From Hetaerina americana (Eukaryota; Arthropoda; Insecta; Odonata; Calopterygidae): a stretch of 64,000 nt of DNA. Position numbers and translations under genes: made by a program. Below, in pieces: positions 9,706 to 23,446 of this stretch. The stretch covers positions 23,001,969 through 23,065,968 of the forward strand of contig JAKTNV010000004.1 of assembly GCA_022747635.1 (NCBI GenBank). The letters run 5' to 3'. The notes under the pieces were generated by a model. That model saw only the letters and a program-made list of their open reading frames with translations. It was not told the origin of the DNA and ran no database searches. Numbering within the stretch: position 1 is the stretch's first letter; every line of letters starts with the position of its first letter.

Positions 9706-12080
9706 CCTTGCCTCCTAGATCTCACAACACCTGTCTCCAAGTCGCATTTCGAATCCTTCTCTCGCCTTATTAACGCCATGATAAAATCTGATTGCCATCC
9801 GTTAAGAATCAAGCCTTGACTCACCTAAAAGGCTTCCTATATTATTTTAATGTAAATGAATTTGTTACCGCAACCCTCTTATAAGTCTCCGAGGTCTTGA
9901 AAAAATGTGATGACGTTACTAAAACAATATGTTGTTAGAACTTTTCTAGTTTCTTTTATAATGTGACCTAATTTACTCGAAGGGAAGAAGAAAACTTTTG
10001 GAAGTTTTAATCACCGCATAGTTATGCCATAACATTTTAATCACATACGGTAAAGAACCTAATTTAAATGTTGATTTTGCAGCTATCTGTGACTTTGTTT
10101 AAAGGAAACTAAATTATGAGCATAAAAAAGTACATATTACCACAACTAATGGGGTTAAAATACCTTTTATTTCTACGATACTTTTTGCCATTATTTTTTA
10201 GAAAAACATAAATCAAACTTAAAAAATTCAACAGCATTAACTTATCTACATGTTGTTTATTACAATAAGGATTTTTAGTGTATAAAATAATGTAAAAATC
10301 AAAAATAAAACTTTAAAAACCACAGTGGATTCAAGCATATAATATAAATTTCAATGATTGAGCTAAAAACTGAGCCCACATTGAAATTCAAGATAACAAA
10401 TTATACCAGAAAAGTATCTGATGGAATATAAATACTTTTTCATTTCGCGTTCCCAAAGAAAACACATTCCATATCCAAATTGGAGAGGACAAAGTTTGCC
10501 TTGCCAGGGTATTTCAGAAAGCTGATTACGTTCCTACGAACTCTCAGTTTCTCGTATACGGGGAAAGAATTTTTCTCGAATGTATTCGTTGAACTTCTCT
10601 ATTAATTTGTCATTTGTGTCAGCGGTAACTTATGATGACTCCCTTCTGTATTTCGTCTACTTTTATATTCAAATCGATCCTAATTTCTGAGTTTAATACG
10701 ATGATGCCAAGTTGGAGAGTTTTTTTATACCATTCGTAGACCTCAAAGCTTCAGCTTGAATACCCCGCGGCACTTTGCTTTCCTCTCCAGATATTTGAAC
10801 ATTTTCTCCTTCAATTCCGTAATTACAAATCCCATTGCCGTCTCGCTTCCTCTCGGTCTCTTTGCCCGCCACTATCCTTTTGTCTCTTCATCTATCTCCG
10901 AACGGTGATGCCTGACCGGAGAGACAATATAAATTGACGCCAGATGATGAAACCCAGAGTTCGGTTTCGATTATACGCTTCTCTTTGCGGCAAGTAAGAT
11001 TGTTTATAATAAATCAATTAACCTCTTAATCGTAATGTAGAAACGTAGAAAAAAAGTAGGAATATAGCAGAAAAGAGGTGGATTTAATAAGTGTATTCAA
11101 TCACATAAACTCTACCGACAGATGTTTCAAAAATCCATTAGAAAACTTTGATTCCATCTTCATTTCGTGATCTTTATTCAGAGATGTAGTATTTAATCTA
11201 ATTAAAATCAGAAATGTAGTAATTTAACGTAGTTCTCAATCACACACAAATGCTGAAATACTTGAAATTAAATTTGCTTGCGAACTATGACACGAAATTA
11301 AATTACAGACATTTTTTTAGCGGTATCTTCTTAGACATAAAAAATATATGAAATCATAAATGTGCCTTTGCCCAACTCTACGGTTATTAAATCCTTTATC
11401 ATGATTGATATCAATCACAAATAAACAAAATAGCGCGCATTTATCTATTTACAAGTAAATAAATATATTAAATATGAACATTAGGATAAAAATTAATGGT
11501 CCATAAGCATTATGAAGGGGTTATTTTGTTAAAAATCCACTTCTTAAAGCACCAGCATGACGAACATCTTCCTCAAAACTCTTATTACGATGATATTCTC
11601 CAAAGAAATCCCTCCCGCCGATGTGTTTTAAATGCATTCACATACCAAGCGTTGACCGAGGGAAATGTAGTCTCTTTTTCCCAATAGTGGTACGTGAAGA
11701 GCACCCAGAAAGTCCTCAAATGAAAGACCCCCGGCGACGTCCAAAGTTTTCAGCAGGAGACTACTACTACCGTGCGTTACTCGGGAGAACTCGTTTATCG
11801 GTAAATGTCGTAAGTCAATGCGGGCCGAGAACATTCTCGTTCGTCGAGTAATTCTCGGCATGTCCGGAGAAAAAGTTTCAACGACTGTGTATGACGGGAT
11901 AACTCCCACTGACGCAGTACTCCATGGGATTTGAGGCGGCAGCTGCCGTCAAAGCAGTAGTGTCAAGAACGTCCGTTATATCTTCCTTCAGTAAAAATAA
12001 TAATAAAAAATCGTAAGCCGATTCCTTGGAGCTCGAAAGCGTGTCCAGATTAAATCCCCTTAACTACTTCGGCACGGCGC
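9706..12080. other. Unassigned AT-rich region
   Basis: No conserved protein or RNA motif. A less AT-rich island at about 11620-11960 carries overlapping frames on both strands (76 codons plus, 93 codons minus). Neither has a recognisable domain or clear splice sites, so I do not call an exon. Confidence 0.45.
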
Positions 12081-12084
12081 CGCA

Positions 12085-12350
12085 ATGAAATGTCCCTCCC
12101 CTCTCTCATCCCAACAACTATGCACGCACGTTTCCTTTCCCCCGATTCGGCCTGGCCACCTTCCGCCGCCTTTATTGCCAATTTCTCGCCATCCCCCGGG
12201 CTCTCCAACCCCCCCCACCCAAATCCCCATTTACCTCCCCCACAATTCTCTCCCTCCTCTCTCTTTTTCGCCCACTCTTTTTAACTACCATTCTCTCTTC
12301 TTCAACTTCCCTCTCTCTCTCCCCCGTGATTCCAGTTTCCGAAACGCCCA
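12085..12350 (+). repeat. Pyrimidine-rich tract
   Basis: The plus strand is dominated by C and T (for example CTCTCTCTCTCCCCC near 12310). The 101- and 64-codon frames here exist because C/T-rich DNA has few stop codons. Possible roles such as a promoter-proximal element are inference only. Confidence 0.6.
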
Positions 12351-15300
12351 CCTCGGAAAAAAGTCGCCACGGTACAGATTTTTTTTCTGAAGACTTTTAA
12401 TTAAAACTGGAATCAGTTGCCCCTCTTTTTCCTTCGCTTCGCATCCCTCTTCCCCATAAACACGAAAATACTTCTTACCTATTTCCCTGACTCCAATTCC
12501 CTTTTTTCTCTTTGGCCCTGATGCTTTCCTTTATAAAATCCATGATTCAGGACACTTGAGTCACACTAAGAGGGCATAATTAAGCGTCAATAAATATTAA
12601 AATCTGTTTTTAGTATTAGTAATAGGTAAAAATTCACATATTCTCGATTCTATTATTTTACAATACTAAATACAGCTTGAAGTAGAACATTTGTGAGAAA
12701 AAACTCTGATCTTAAGACACAATTGAAAAGATTTTAAGTGCACAAATTTACCATTTCTATCATTATTCTAACATTATTTCAATCTCAACCTTACACCATT
12801 GTTAATTATATAATCAAAGTTGAGTTCTGAAACAAAACTTATCAACATGTTTATCTTTGACATATATGCAGTGGATATATTTATTACGAAAAACCTTATT
12901 AGTTAAATTTTTATATCAATCCAGTCGTATAAAAATCATTAAGCTAGTATAAACATTGCACAGTAATTTTTTTGTCAAATGGGCTCGAAAAAAATAAACT
13001 ATTATGAGAGAATGTACAATTTCAAAACAATAAACTTTGAAGTTCTGACCTCCTAGAACTGCTTGAATCTTCACCTTAATAGTTTCCTAACAAATAATAT
13101 GCACTTTCAATTGATGCTTAAATCAATCATACTTGAATAATTTATTGAATTTAGTGGGAATAGTAGCGAATAATATATTAGTAATCCATTTGCTTCATGG
13201 CTGAATCCTACAGGGTATAAGAAGGGGGATTGAGTACACAAATTCAAAATTTTCAGATGAATAAGCCGTCGCACGCATTTAAAGGTACAAATTTACCGAA
13301 ATGATAAAGATTAACACAAAATAAGTCAGAAGGCACTCAGATGACAATGACCCCATTGTAGAAACATATCAAATATTCAATCCTCCATTTCAACAAGTGA
13401 ATGCATAATCAAGAATATTTAGGTAAAATATGCGAGGCGCAAACTAAGTGGTATAACAAAGGTATTAACTTGTCAAAATTATGTTTCATCACTCTCATAT
13501 TCATATCATTTTACTAAAATAATAGAACCTTAATCAAAAAATCCATTCCCACAACAGTATGAGTAAGCAAAACGTAAAAATTGATTTCTTTTCTGGATTA
13601 TCACCTTCTTGGGTAACAAATATTTCCCAAAGATAAAAACAGATGGCTTACGTCCACTTTAGTGAGAGAAGATAATATAAACTTAAGCAACAATTCATTA
13701 TTTATAAATAAAGATGCTCATTGAGGATCTTATTATGATTCTCACCATACTAATAATATTCAATGCCTTAAATAAAGGATTAATTTGTAGATCATAAAGC
13801 GACCACATTGAGTTCACGCCAAAAGCACATTTATTCTGACCAAGTAGTACACCATAGCCAGCTAAAGTGACAAGATATTTCCGATAAAGAGTTATTTTTG
13901 TATGTGATAAAACACGCACTAAGAGTTTGCTAAAAGCAATAAAATTTAATAATGATCGAATTACAGGGTTATACGATTTTACTACCGTTCCGGTTACGTA
14001 CCGTGATTTCGTGGAAGTGAGGGATCTTCAGAAATCGAAAATAACTGTAGCTTCCAAACTTTCATTAGAGTTTCAAAACGCGTTTTGGAACACTAATAAC
14101 CACGTGCAAATGATATTAAATTTATTGAAACATATTTTGCTCATTCAAGAATTTAAAGTCTGACTAAGAATATTTACATACTGCTATTGGTCCTTAAAAA
14201 CATTTTCACACAAATATTATGCTATACCGAGGAAAATCAATCCTCTACCGTTTTTAAATCTTATAAATGAAAACTTAAGCATTCTCCCTCTATCAATGGG
14301 GCAACCAAAAGAAAACAAACACCAAGAGGAGTACATAAGAAAAAGCTACTAATTGAAGTGTCAATCACTTTATTAAGAAAATCGATCATTCGATGTGATT
14401 TATTGGGGGGAGGAAATTCGCTTAGGTCTACCTCTCTCTTACGATAGCACATGGCTAAATGGGGTATCTAGTAATTGGCCATTCAGAGGATTCCGCTTTG
14501 TGTTACCCACCATGATAGCACCAAAGTAACTAGTAGCTACCGGGAGTAGCCTATCAAACGCTTCACATCCACGTAGCAACCTAACGTTCTGCAAACATGT
14601 TTCCGCCCACTGCAAACTTCGATAAAGCAACCTAGGCTAGATGTTAAACGATGGCCGACAGGCATATGCTCATTAGAAACCATGTAATGACTATATTTAT
14701 ATAATAGAAATGGAAACACATTGATGGAAATATAAACTATTTCTGTCGATGTCACATTTATTTTTTCATCATTGTTGACTATTAGTTTGACTTTTATTTA
14801 GAAAGTCACTAGTCTAAATACGGACGATCTTCTATTAAAAGAGTTATAGAAAATGCTTGATAGTAATGAAATAAATGCTAATACGAAATAATTCTAATGG
14901 TTTAACATGCTTTCTGAATAAGCAAATATGATAATTTCAGGAATATTTAGCCATTTTCATACTAGAAGAATCTTATTCCTAAGCAAGTAAATGTGAATAT
15001 CAAGTAATATTTTTAAAAAATGAGAAATTAATTACGTTTATCTAATTAAAATAATATCTCAATAAACTTTTTCAGAGCTTCAGAACTGTATACGTAAAAT
15101 ATCGCTCATACGCTCTCAATCATAAATACAGATACGCCTTAATGACATGAGTTATAATAATGCTGGTTTTAAGGTGTTTGGAATAGAATGTTCGAAATTT
15201 TATTTTTAATTGATAATGTATTTCACTTTGACCAAACACTCTGCAATCTTCTTTCAAATTACATTTCACCAGCTACCTTTTTAGTTTAATAAGTACAATT

Positions 15301-16235
15301 ACTCCAGCTGATACCATACCACGGAAATTATGAAAGCATTATGCTCAGTAATGTTGGATTAAAAAATAAACACTACAAGTGAGCCAGAATAAATACCACT
15401 AATGAATCTAATAAATACCTTCATCTCTAAAACAGCATTATTTTCATCGATAACGCTGGAAGTTCATGTTCACGTCCAAAATAAATTTCTTGTTAATAAC
15501 TTATGAAAAACTTTTTAACTTATATCAATTAATTTATATGTAAATTAAATATAAATATATTAATCAAAATGTCTCCACCAGTACCAGAATGAGACAGGAT
15601 TTAAAATATGCCTTATCTTCCCTTTCTGATTATTTTATTCAACGCAGAGCACGGAAGTTGATTGAAACACTAGGGCCGGGGGCTTTGGTCTGAAGTATCC
15701 GCGCAAGTCTCAACCGCAGAGAACACAAATTCCTCGAACTAACGTTTCATAAACCTTCGAAGAAAATCCCGGATAAAGATTTTGATCTGTCGGTGTTATC
15801 ATTATTTATTCTTGGCCCTTTTTCAATAGTGAGAACACAATTCATTTTTTCCCAATAGATGACTACATAACTGGCCACAATGACTCAAAAATTCCTTTAT
15901 TCCTAATATTCCCATGCAATAATAACTTGATATGAAACTTAGAAATGAAGTAAAATCTAATGAAACCCTATATGAATCATGCGGTTTTTATTGATTAAGA
16001 AAGTGCTCACTGTAATGGAGAACCCTTTCTCCACAATACATACATTAATATATAATTATATAATACATATTTGCACTGTCATTAGGCTCCCACGCATTGT
16101 AAAGGGCTTGGTCGTTCTCTGCTTCTGACCGAGCGCCAGAAATATTTCGTCCTACCGCCCGTGGAATGGCCAACGTTAGACCTCAAAAATCAAACACATC
16201 CCACGAAAATCCATCCAAATTAATTTCCGACTCGA
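12351..16235. other. Long AT-rich stretch, nothing identified
   Basis: No frame over 80 codons, no transposon motif and no tRNA-like boxes noticed. Frames at 13698-14163 and 14261-14755 are short and unconvincing. Confidence 0.5.
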
Positions 16236-16239
16236 CCAA

Positions 16240-16770
16240 GGGACCCTGGGGGAGAAGAAAGGGAATCTTTTCTCTGTCTCTGAGGACAGCAAAAGGTCCG
16301 GAAAAGAAAAGCATGGAGAGGAAGTAAAAGTTTGAACGTGAAGGAAGGCCGAAACTAAAAGAAGGAGAATCTTAAAGGGTAATGAATAAAAAAAGTAACT
16401 CCTCCCAATTTGGATGAAGAATCCAGGGTGGAATGACTCAGGAATTAGGTTTGGGTTGGGTTTAGAAAACGAAATCGTAGGGGACTAATAATGAGAAGAA
16501 GAGGGATGGAAACGGCCGGAAAGTTTACCCCTCAAGTGTCAGTTGGCGTGAACAACAGAGAGGGTGACAAGACAATTGACGAAATCAGAGGGAATAAGAG
16601 TGTAAGGGAAAGAAGAGGAAGAGATGGGGGTGAAAGTTAGCTGGAAGAGAGCGCCTGAAGTGGAGAAGATGGGTGTGTCACAAGGAAGAATATGGAAAGA
16701 ATACCTTGGAGGCATACGCCACTGGCTTGAGGCAGGGAAGACTACTGGACGCCTTTCCAATAACTCCTTT
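16240..16770 (+). repeat. Purine-rich tract
   Basis: The plus strand is rich in A and G for about 500 bp, giving overlapping short frames on both strands (16539-16775 minus, 16624-16845 plus). No protein family is recognisable. Confidence 0.55.
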
Positions 16771-16985
16771 CTCATCCTATATACACAATGTGGGCTAAAT
16801 AAAAGACTATTAAAACTATGGATAAAGAGATACGTTCTTATATGAGGGCTCTGAAAATTAATAAACTCAAGGAATGTTTCATTTAGAAGCTATTGTCATT
16901 CTTTAGTAAGATACGTTTACAAAAAATAAAATGACCTGACCATGGAGAGGCTTTATAGAGAAAACTTAAGGTATCTTTACGAAGG

Positions 16986-17039
16986 AACTCACAGAGTCAA
17001 GGCAACTATAAGTCAAGGCAACTCACAGAGTCAAGGCAA
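16986..17039. repeat. Short 34-bp-period direct repeat
   Basis: AACTCACAGAGTCAAGGCAA occurs at 16986 and again at 17020, with a further partial 'AGTCAAGGCAA' between them. Confidence 0.75.
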
Positions 17040-18428
17040 TAAGAATAAAGATGTCTGCAAGATGGGTAGTACTTTGGAACAGAAAAATTGCAGCCCCATT
17101 ATTAAGACCCATGAAGTTGTATTTTTTTTAAGGTATGAATTTAAATGTATTCATAAATATTTTAAAACCTAATGTAAATGTTAGTAATTTTAAAAGATAA
17201 ATCATGGGTGTATGTATTAAATTTCTGTTAATTAAATTAAAAAATGGCTGTATGTATGAATTAAATTTCTTGATAGTATATTTTGTCATGATACTAAAAG
17301 GTCGGTAAATCTACGCGAAAAAAGACACTAATGGAAATGCTTTGAATGGTCTACCAATGCAATATTTGTATGTTCTTTAAGTGTCCTACGATTGCAGAAG
17401 ATAAAGAGAATTTAATATTCCATTCGTGTTCTCCCAAGACGTAAATTTACCGAGAATTTATCAGAAAAAGTATCCGAAGTCTAAAATTGTTGGTTTCATT
17501 ATAGGCCTGCCTTAGGTTTCGGAAATAAAAAATGTTTAACTTTATTTGTAAAAATGACGCCCCTTAATTCATAAAAATGTTAATAAAAATTGTACTTTGA
17601 TAATGTTCTTGTAAATACGGAAGCATACATGTAAAAATGCTTCAAAAAATATCTATTGAATGCTCAATGTTTATTACGTTGTACTTATGGGAGGTTGCTC
17701 TACTGCAAGTAAGTTGAACTCTCTCATTGTACCCATAATCTCCAAAAGTGAACATTAAATCCTCCCATAAAATACATGAATAACGGATTCATGAAAAATA
17801 TTCTAAAAAGTTTCACTAAAAAACGAAATTTGGAATAGTTAAAAAGCAAAATTTACTCTCCAAGTTTATGTACTCTTAGTGAACTCTTAGAGAAATGTAT
17901 ACTCTTAGTAAATCTTCGGGCAGATGGCAACGGTAAATTTTCCATTGCTTTATTAAAAATATAGGTTATAAATGGGAAAATACCTCAAGTCCAACGATTT
18001 CGAATAATGAAGAACAAATGAAATATATGACGATTCGCAAACTAAGTAGAATTACGTCAGCGTTCTAATTAAATAATTAGCAAAACGATAAGTACATTAT
18101 TTATGCTGGGTAAATAATTAAATAATACCCAGTTAAGCAAAACTATAATTTTTCAAAATTAATTCCGGCGAAATGGAATCATTACAGAGATTTTATGTTT
18201 AGAGCTATGCTCAAACCTCCTAGCATGAGCAGGAAAATATTTGGCGCACGTATACTACAACACAATTCCCGTGCAACCCTCTTCGAATATGGTATTTTTA
18301 AATATGCATGCACAGGTCGATTTGTCGAGGCAAAAAATGAGCATGAGGAAGACCAAAATGGAAGATGTCAGAGCTGGCGAAGAAAAACAAGTAAAACAAA
18401 TGACAAACATACGCGAGGGAAGAAATGA
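17040..18428. other. AT-rich region, nothing identified
   Basis: Contains a loose direct repeat of 'TGTATGTAT..AATTAAATTTCT' type near 17205-17275. No gene or mobile-element signal is readable. Confidence 0.5.
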
Positions 18429-19060
18429 ATGAAAAAAAAGAGACGGGGAACTCGAGAGACGGAGATGGAGGCGGAGGAAGTCAGCTTCCTGCGTAAAATA
18501 CAATTTTTCCTCCATCTCCTTCCCCGAGGAGGGAGGAGCCGCAAGAGAGGGCAGGAATTAAGGGATGGGAGGGAAATAATGGAGATGAAAAAAAGAAGAA
18601 CGGAAGTAAGATTGAAGTCGAGGAAACGGCCGACGGGAGGAAGAAATTGGCAGCGTGTGACGCGAGGGGGGCACGAGGGGGAACATGAGGGCGGAGGCAA
18701 AGATACGAGCGACAGGGTGGAGAGAGATGGAGGGACAGGTGAAATGAGTGTGCGTCTGAGGCAGCCAGAGAGAGAGAGGGCGAGGAAAGGTAGAATGGAT
18801 GGTGGAGGAGCGAGGGCGGCACATACACAGCCGGGGAGCTTTCCCCCTGCGGGGAGATAGACGGTAGGGTGTAGAAGGGAGGAGAGCAAGCGAGTGAGGG
18901 CTAAATGAAGAGGGTCTGGAAACCATAAAGATGAAAGTGAATGAGGAGAGAGAGAGAGAGATGGAGATAGAGAGGGGAGAATAGTGGGCGGGAGAAACGG
19001 GTTGAGGAAACAGGGGATGGAAGCCAAAAGGGGGAGGAGGGGGGCAAAATTAGATCAGAA
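18429..19060 (+). repeat. Long GC-elevated polypurine tract
   Basis: About 630 bp in which the plus strand is overwhelmingly A and G, including a GAGAGAGAGAGAGAG run near 18945. It stays open in several frames at once: plus 143 codons at 18429-18860, minus 219 codons at 18368-19027. The predicted proteins are low-complexity (Arg/Glu/Gly on plus, Ser/Pro/Leu on minus), as expected from composition alone. CpG-containing stretches are more frequent than in the flanks. It could be a promoter or 5' region, or a simple-sequence expansion. I do not call a gene. Confidence 0.65.
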
Positions 19061-20840
19061 CCACACCTCTGCCACGGCATGACCTTCCCGGCATCACCTG
19101 TTCCCCTCCCACCAAGCCCACTGCCTGCCTCGTGGGCGTATTGTTCTCCGCCACTGGTGCTTAGTCGGATGTTACCAAGGGAAGAGGCGCACAATAGCTA
19201 AGGCAGAGTTAAACATAACCACGAAACTGCAAAGGTGGCTGAGGAAGCGCAGAAATGGGAGTTGGCCGAGCTCACCGACGGATTTCGAAGTATTTGGAAT
19301 TACTTTTCTCCCCTGCAGTTTTAATATCCGTTTCCTGGTCTATGCTGATACTGAGTTTGACTCCAGCGGAGACTAGAATTTGTCCAAACCATCGCCAAGA
19401 GTTCCTGAAAATGACTTAAGGTTAATGCAATTATAAAAACAATGCTTGTATAATAATGTACCGTAGCATTTTGATAATAAAATAATTAGATAGATTAATT
19501 TAGGATTATAATCTGCGCAACAGTTGGGAGAGCGCTCTCAGTAAATTAAGGAGATATTCTAGAGAAAAGGTACAGCGCTGAGCAGAAGTGATTCAGTAGG
19601 CCATGATGAAGTTCCATTGAAGTTGCAACTGTTTTCGTAAACCATTTTTTTGCCTTTTACCGTCACGCCGTTGAAACTTACAGGTATAATGGGCCATCTT
19701 GTTGTTTTCGACTTGGCATTAAAGCCTAAACCATGTGCGACCAAAACGGACGGGTGAACAATGATTCTATGAGAAATTTAGGAGACTTCGCCATTTTTCG
19801 TTGAGATCATTGAGTATTTTAATACTATGATTGATGATTAATGCTTGATGGTAAACATAAACACCTGCCGTATTGGTGGTTTATAAATACATGAATATTC
19901 CAGAGTTTTATTACATGTGTTTTCGATGAGCGGTTTAAATGAAATTTTATGCACTATAATAAGGCTAAGAAATCCGGCAGAGAAAATTTTCATAAATATC
20001 AATTTACAGTTTTTCGGTGAAGAATTCAGATGATTTAAATATAAGTATGAAAATATTAAATGTAACACTACGATGGTCTCAAAATTTGCTTTATTATCTT
20101 CAAAGAATGCGTGATTTAACGATAGAGTTAAATGATTTCAAACATATCCAACGGCTACTGCCTGCAAATGGATCATTTACTTGTAGTGTAAATTTTATTT
20201 TCCAATAAGAATACGATTTTTAAATCATGGAATGAACATGAATGAAGCAATAAAATTAGGACTATGTTTGCCCCGGAGCCAACTATCAACTCTTGACACC
20301 GAAATATTTCCACTTTTATCTTGTACAGTTCTTAACCTTTACACATCATCCTATCCCATATCATCGGTGGTTTCCCTGATTCTTCAATTAATGGCTTAAT
20401 AGGCATATGCGTATTGAACTGATATAATATTTCGTTGCCAGGCTAGGTGTACTTCAGTTAATTTATTACAAAAGGACTTAATATATACCCCCACCCATCG
20501 GAAACTTACACCACATGGTGAAGTGAAATGTAATCATATCTCTGATATATTTGACATAATTTTATTTTGAAGTACGTTTTCAGGTTTTCTTCCCGTTGCT
20601 CCTTTCAATAAGGAGCCATCAATTCTGATCTAGACGCAGGAAATCTATTTACTATTTATTTTTCGCGATCTTTCTTTCTTTGTACTCCTTTTAATTTACT
20701 AAGCAACCGGTCTACTCTACAAATGGGTATCTGTCGACACATATAACGGAAGAATTTCAATACTTGTAACTAATACGCGATGAGTTAACTTAAAAAAAAT
20801 TGTTCCTTAATAAATGTTGATAAATATTTCACGGTTCATA
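19061..20840. other. Unassigned region
   Basis: Mixed then AT-rich sequence with no recognisable gene. The small frames at 19559, 19838 and 20017 show no family motifs. Confidence 0.5.
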
Positions 20841-20843
20841 TAA

Positions 20844-21227
20844 ATGAATGTTCTACTCAAAATGTTCTTCTCAGTTAACCTTCTTCGGGACTCGCCCACT
20901 GAATCACTTCTTTCCTCGCTCTCGATTTGTAATCTCTCCACTCTACGTCTAAAATCCGATTTAAAACTCATGCATAACACCCTTAACTCCATTAACGACT
21001 GTCCTGAACTAATTTCCCTTATCAATTTCAGAGTTCCCCCCCGAGTTACCCGCGATCGCTCTTTATTCCACCAACCCGTTCCCAGATTGTCCCTCACCAA
21101 ACGGTCCCTTTTCTTCCGTCTCCCCGCTTTACTGAATTCCCTTCCCGAAAGTATCGACCCCCTCTCACTCCCAGCCAACACATTCATAAACCTTTCTCTG
21201 ACACATCTCTCACACCTCCCTCAATAG
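20844..21227 (+). pseudogene. C-terminal LINE pol fragment
   Basis: Uninterrupted open frame covering only the last part of the pol protein. Its first Met is arbitrary because the upstream coding part is absent. It has no catalytic motifs; the palm lies upstream in intact elements. The overlapping minus-strand frame at 20807-21187 is a shadow. Confidence 0.6.
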
Positions 21228-21345
21228 TATAGTCTTGTTGATGTTTGTATGTTTGTGTCCTTATATGTTCCTGTTATATGTGTCACTGTAAATTGGCAAT
21301 CCTGCTGTATGTGCACAATTTTTTTTACTAAATACTAAATAAATA
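20844..21345 (+). mobile_element. LINE 3' end (CR1/Jockey-like, family differs from copies A and B)
   Basis: A 127-codon frame (20844-21227) looks like the extreme C-terminus of a LINE pol protein: 'MHNTLNSINDCPELISLINFRVPPR' style, then 'RDRSLFHQPVPR' and a final 'ANTFINLSLTHLSHLPQ'. The arrangement 'LHKLLNG..DCPELLS.I.FRVP' followed by 'LF..P..RT' is common at LINE C-termini. Downstream is a short 3' UTR ending in an A/T-rich 'ACTAAATACTAAATAAATAA' near 21328-21349, which may be the tail. The rest of the element is missing (5' truncation). Confidence 0.65.
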
Positions 21346-21349
21346 ACTT

Positions 21350-23440
21350 ATACGCCCGCCCTGCTTACAACTCGTAAGAGCCAAGGAATTTGCAACAGCA
21401 CAACCAACCCTTCTGTATGACCCCTGATTGACTTAGTCGTTTCTTCTGTTGAAGCCATACTACGCCAATAGAGATAAACGTGTAGAAAACTTCGACGATT
21501 TTTCTGCCCAAATTTCACTCCTTGCAGATTCACTTGAGGAAGCTTTCGGTAGCTCTCCAAAGGGTACAAGTACTTACGCCACGTTGACTTCATCAGTCCT
21601 CCACTAAAATAGGCTTTAAAGCCGCCAACGAACGATTTCACAATGGCCCGCGTCTTCAAAGACGCGGTGCGATTTCGAAATTATAATGATGACATAAGAG
21701 ATGAGTAGGAGTCGTTGAAGTATTCCAGCATTTCCAATTTAAGACAAAAAGCCTTTCAATTTTGAAAAGAATGTGGGTTAACGAAGTCTTTCGAGTCCGT
21801 GAACGGTTTGAAAAAGTCTTTTATTAATCTAAATGAGCACAAAGGCTTTTTTATTAGATAATGTGAACCTAATTATACCTTTTTTGTGAATTCATTAAGA
21901 AGAAGAATAATTAAGCATGCTTAAAGTATTTCTCCTTACTTTTCGTTGCCCAGGTATAAATTAATTTGATTCAGGTTCTCACCTCTCATGACCGTATCCA
22001 TGGATTTACCTATCTGCAAAGATTTGAAAACGTCTTAACTATTTCAATAATCTTCAACAATATCTTGATTATTCCTCACTTCATTTGGCTATGCATATAA
22101 AAAGAATTCTATTAATTTAATTTTTTTCTGAAATGAAAGACGTGATGATAAATTTGTGGTTTTCAACACTCGCTACGCCTCACCGTATTGGAATCGATCA
22201 TTGATTTTTTCCCTTCCTGATGCTCTTTCCATAATAATCCTCTCCTATCCCTTTGTCCCAAAGCAATCATTCTCGTCCGCTCGTCCCCATACACCCACTC
22301 CATCTGACACCTGGTTCATTTCATTCCTTTTCCCTTCCTTTTCATATCAGCATAAATTTATTTTATCCATTTTTCCGTTCCGTGGGAGTATTTTCTCGGA
22401 AGACTTCATCATCGGCTTCCTTCTCCAAGCTCTCCTCCAGCCTAATCCATTCCACTTTAGTGTGCCTTCCCTATCACCTTTTAAATTTCTATTTCATTCA
22501 ATTCCTGATATTCTGACAGTTAATGTGAGGAAAAAATGTGAATGATTAATTTGTAAAACCTCTTATTATAGTACTAAAAAATTTAACCCATTTCGTAAAA
22601 GTAATTCTGACAAGTTTTCACCGAAATGAATCATTCACATATTATTAAAACAACAATGCGGCCTTCACTTTTTGAGGTGGCAATGATGAAAGGAAATTAG
22701 TACATTTGTACTGAGATAATATATTAATATGTGAATGCATTATTGGAAATATGCGGGTTGTGATGAAAATGGAAATGCATGTTATGGTGTTACGATCATT
22801 TCACTAAGCACTAAAACATTTTGGAATAATTAGGTTCCGCATTAGGCTATAAGTGTCGTTTGCACCTCGATTGAACTAAGGTTCCTCAAACCAGAGCTCA
22901 GAGAGATAATTTTATTACTTTAAAAATAGGAGCTATTTCTCACTCACAAATCTATACGTGATAAAATTGAATCATGTATATTATACGCAATTTTGTTTGA
23001 GCCGCTTCCAAATAGAAACGAACGACACAAAAAATTCCACATTATTACCACAATTTTTTCCTTTGAACTTATACAAAGATATGAGAACAAACCTGCAACA
23101 AATCTTAACATAATCGCAAGAAAAGAGGTATCGAAAATTTTCCTTCTTCGTTAAAAATAAAATTATCAATTAAATCGTAAAATTATCCGCTTTTAAAATT
23201 TTCTAGTATTATTTATAACCAACTGTGGAAGCCTTAATTCAGCCTCTTCCGTACAGCATTCCACAGGTTTTGACACTATGAATAAGGATAATATTTTCGA
23301 TATCGTGGATATTTCCAATATGGTTAGTGGTGTAAGGAATTGGTACTTCTGGCACTAGTCTTCAGGGTTAAGGGGAGAGTTAACCATAAAACATAAAACA
23401 GTCATGAGAAACTCTCTCGGGCGTTACTTGGTGAAAGTCT
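21350..23440. other. Unassigned region
   Basis: A 103-codon minus frame at 21348-21659 has no recognised domain. A perfect 9-bp-stem hairpin lies at 21648-21667. A pyrimidine-rich stretch at 22160-22520 yields overlapping frames of 129 and 87 codons that I attribute to composition. Confidence 0.45.
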
Positions 23441-23446
23441 TTCGTG

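Noticed and set aside
12085..12390. 101-codon Pro/Ser-rich frame
   Set aside because: Composition artefact of a C/T-rich tract.
18368..19027. 219-codon minus-strand open frame, the longest uninterrupted frame besides the mariner
   Set aside because: It lies wholly in a polypurine tract, its translation is Ser/Pro/Leu low-complexity, and overlapping frames on both strands are equally open.
21648..21667. GC-rich hairpin with 9-bp stem and 2-base loop
   Set aside because: The loop is too small for a stable RNA hairpin, and there is no supporting context for a terminator or small RNA.
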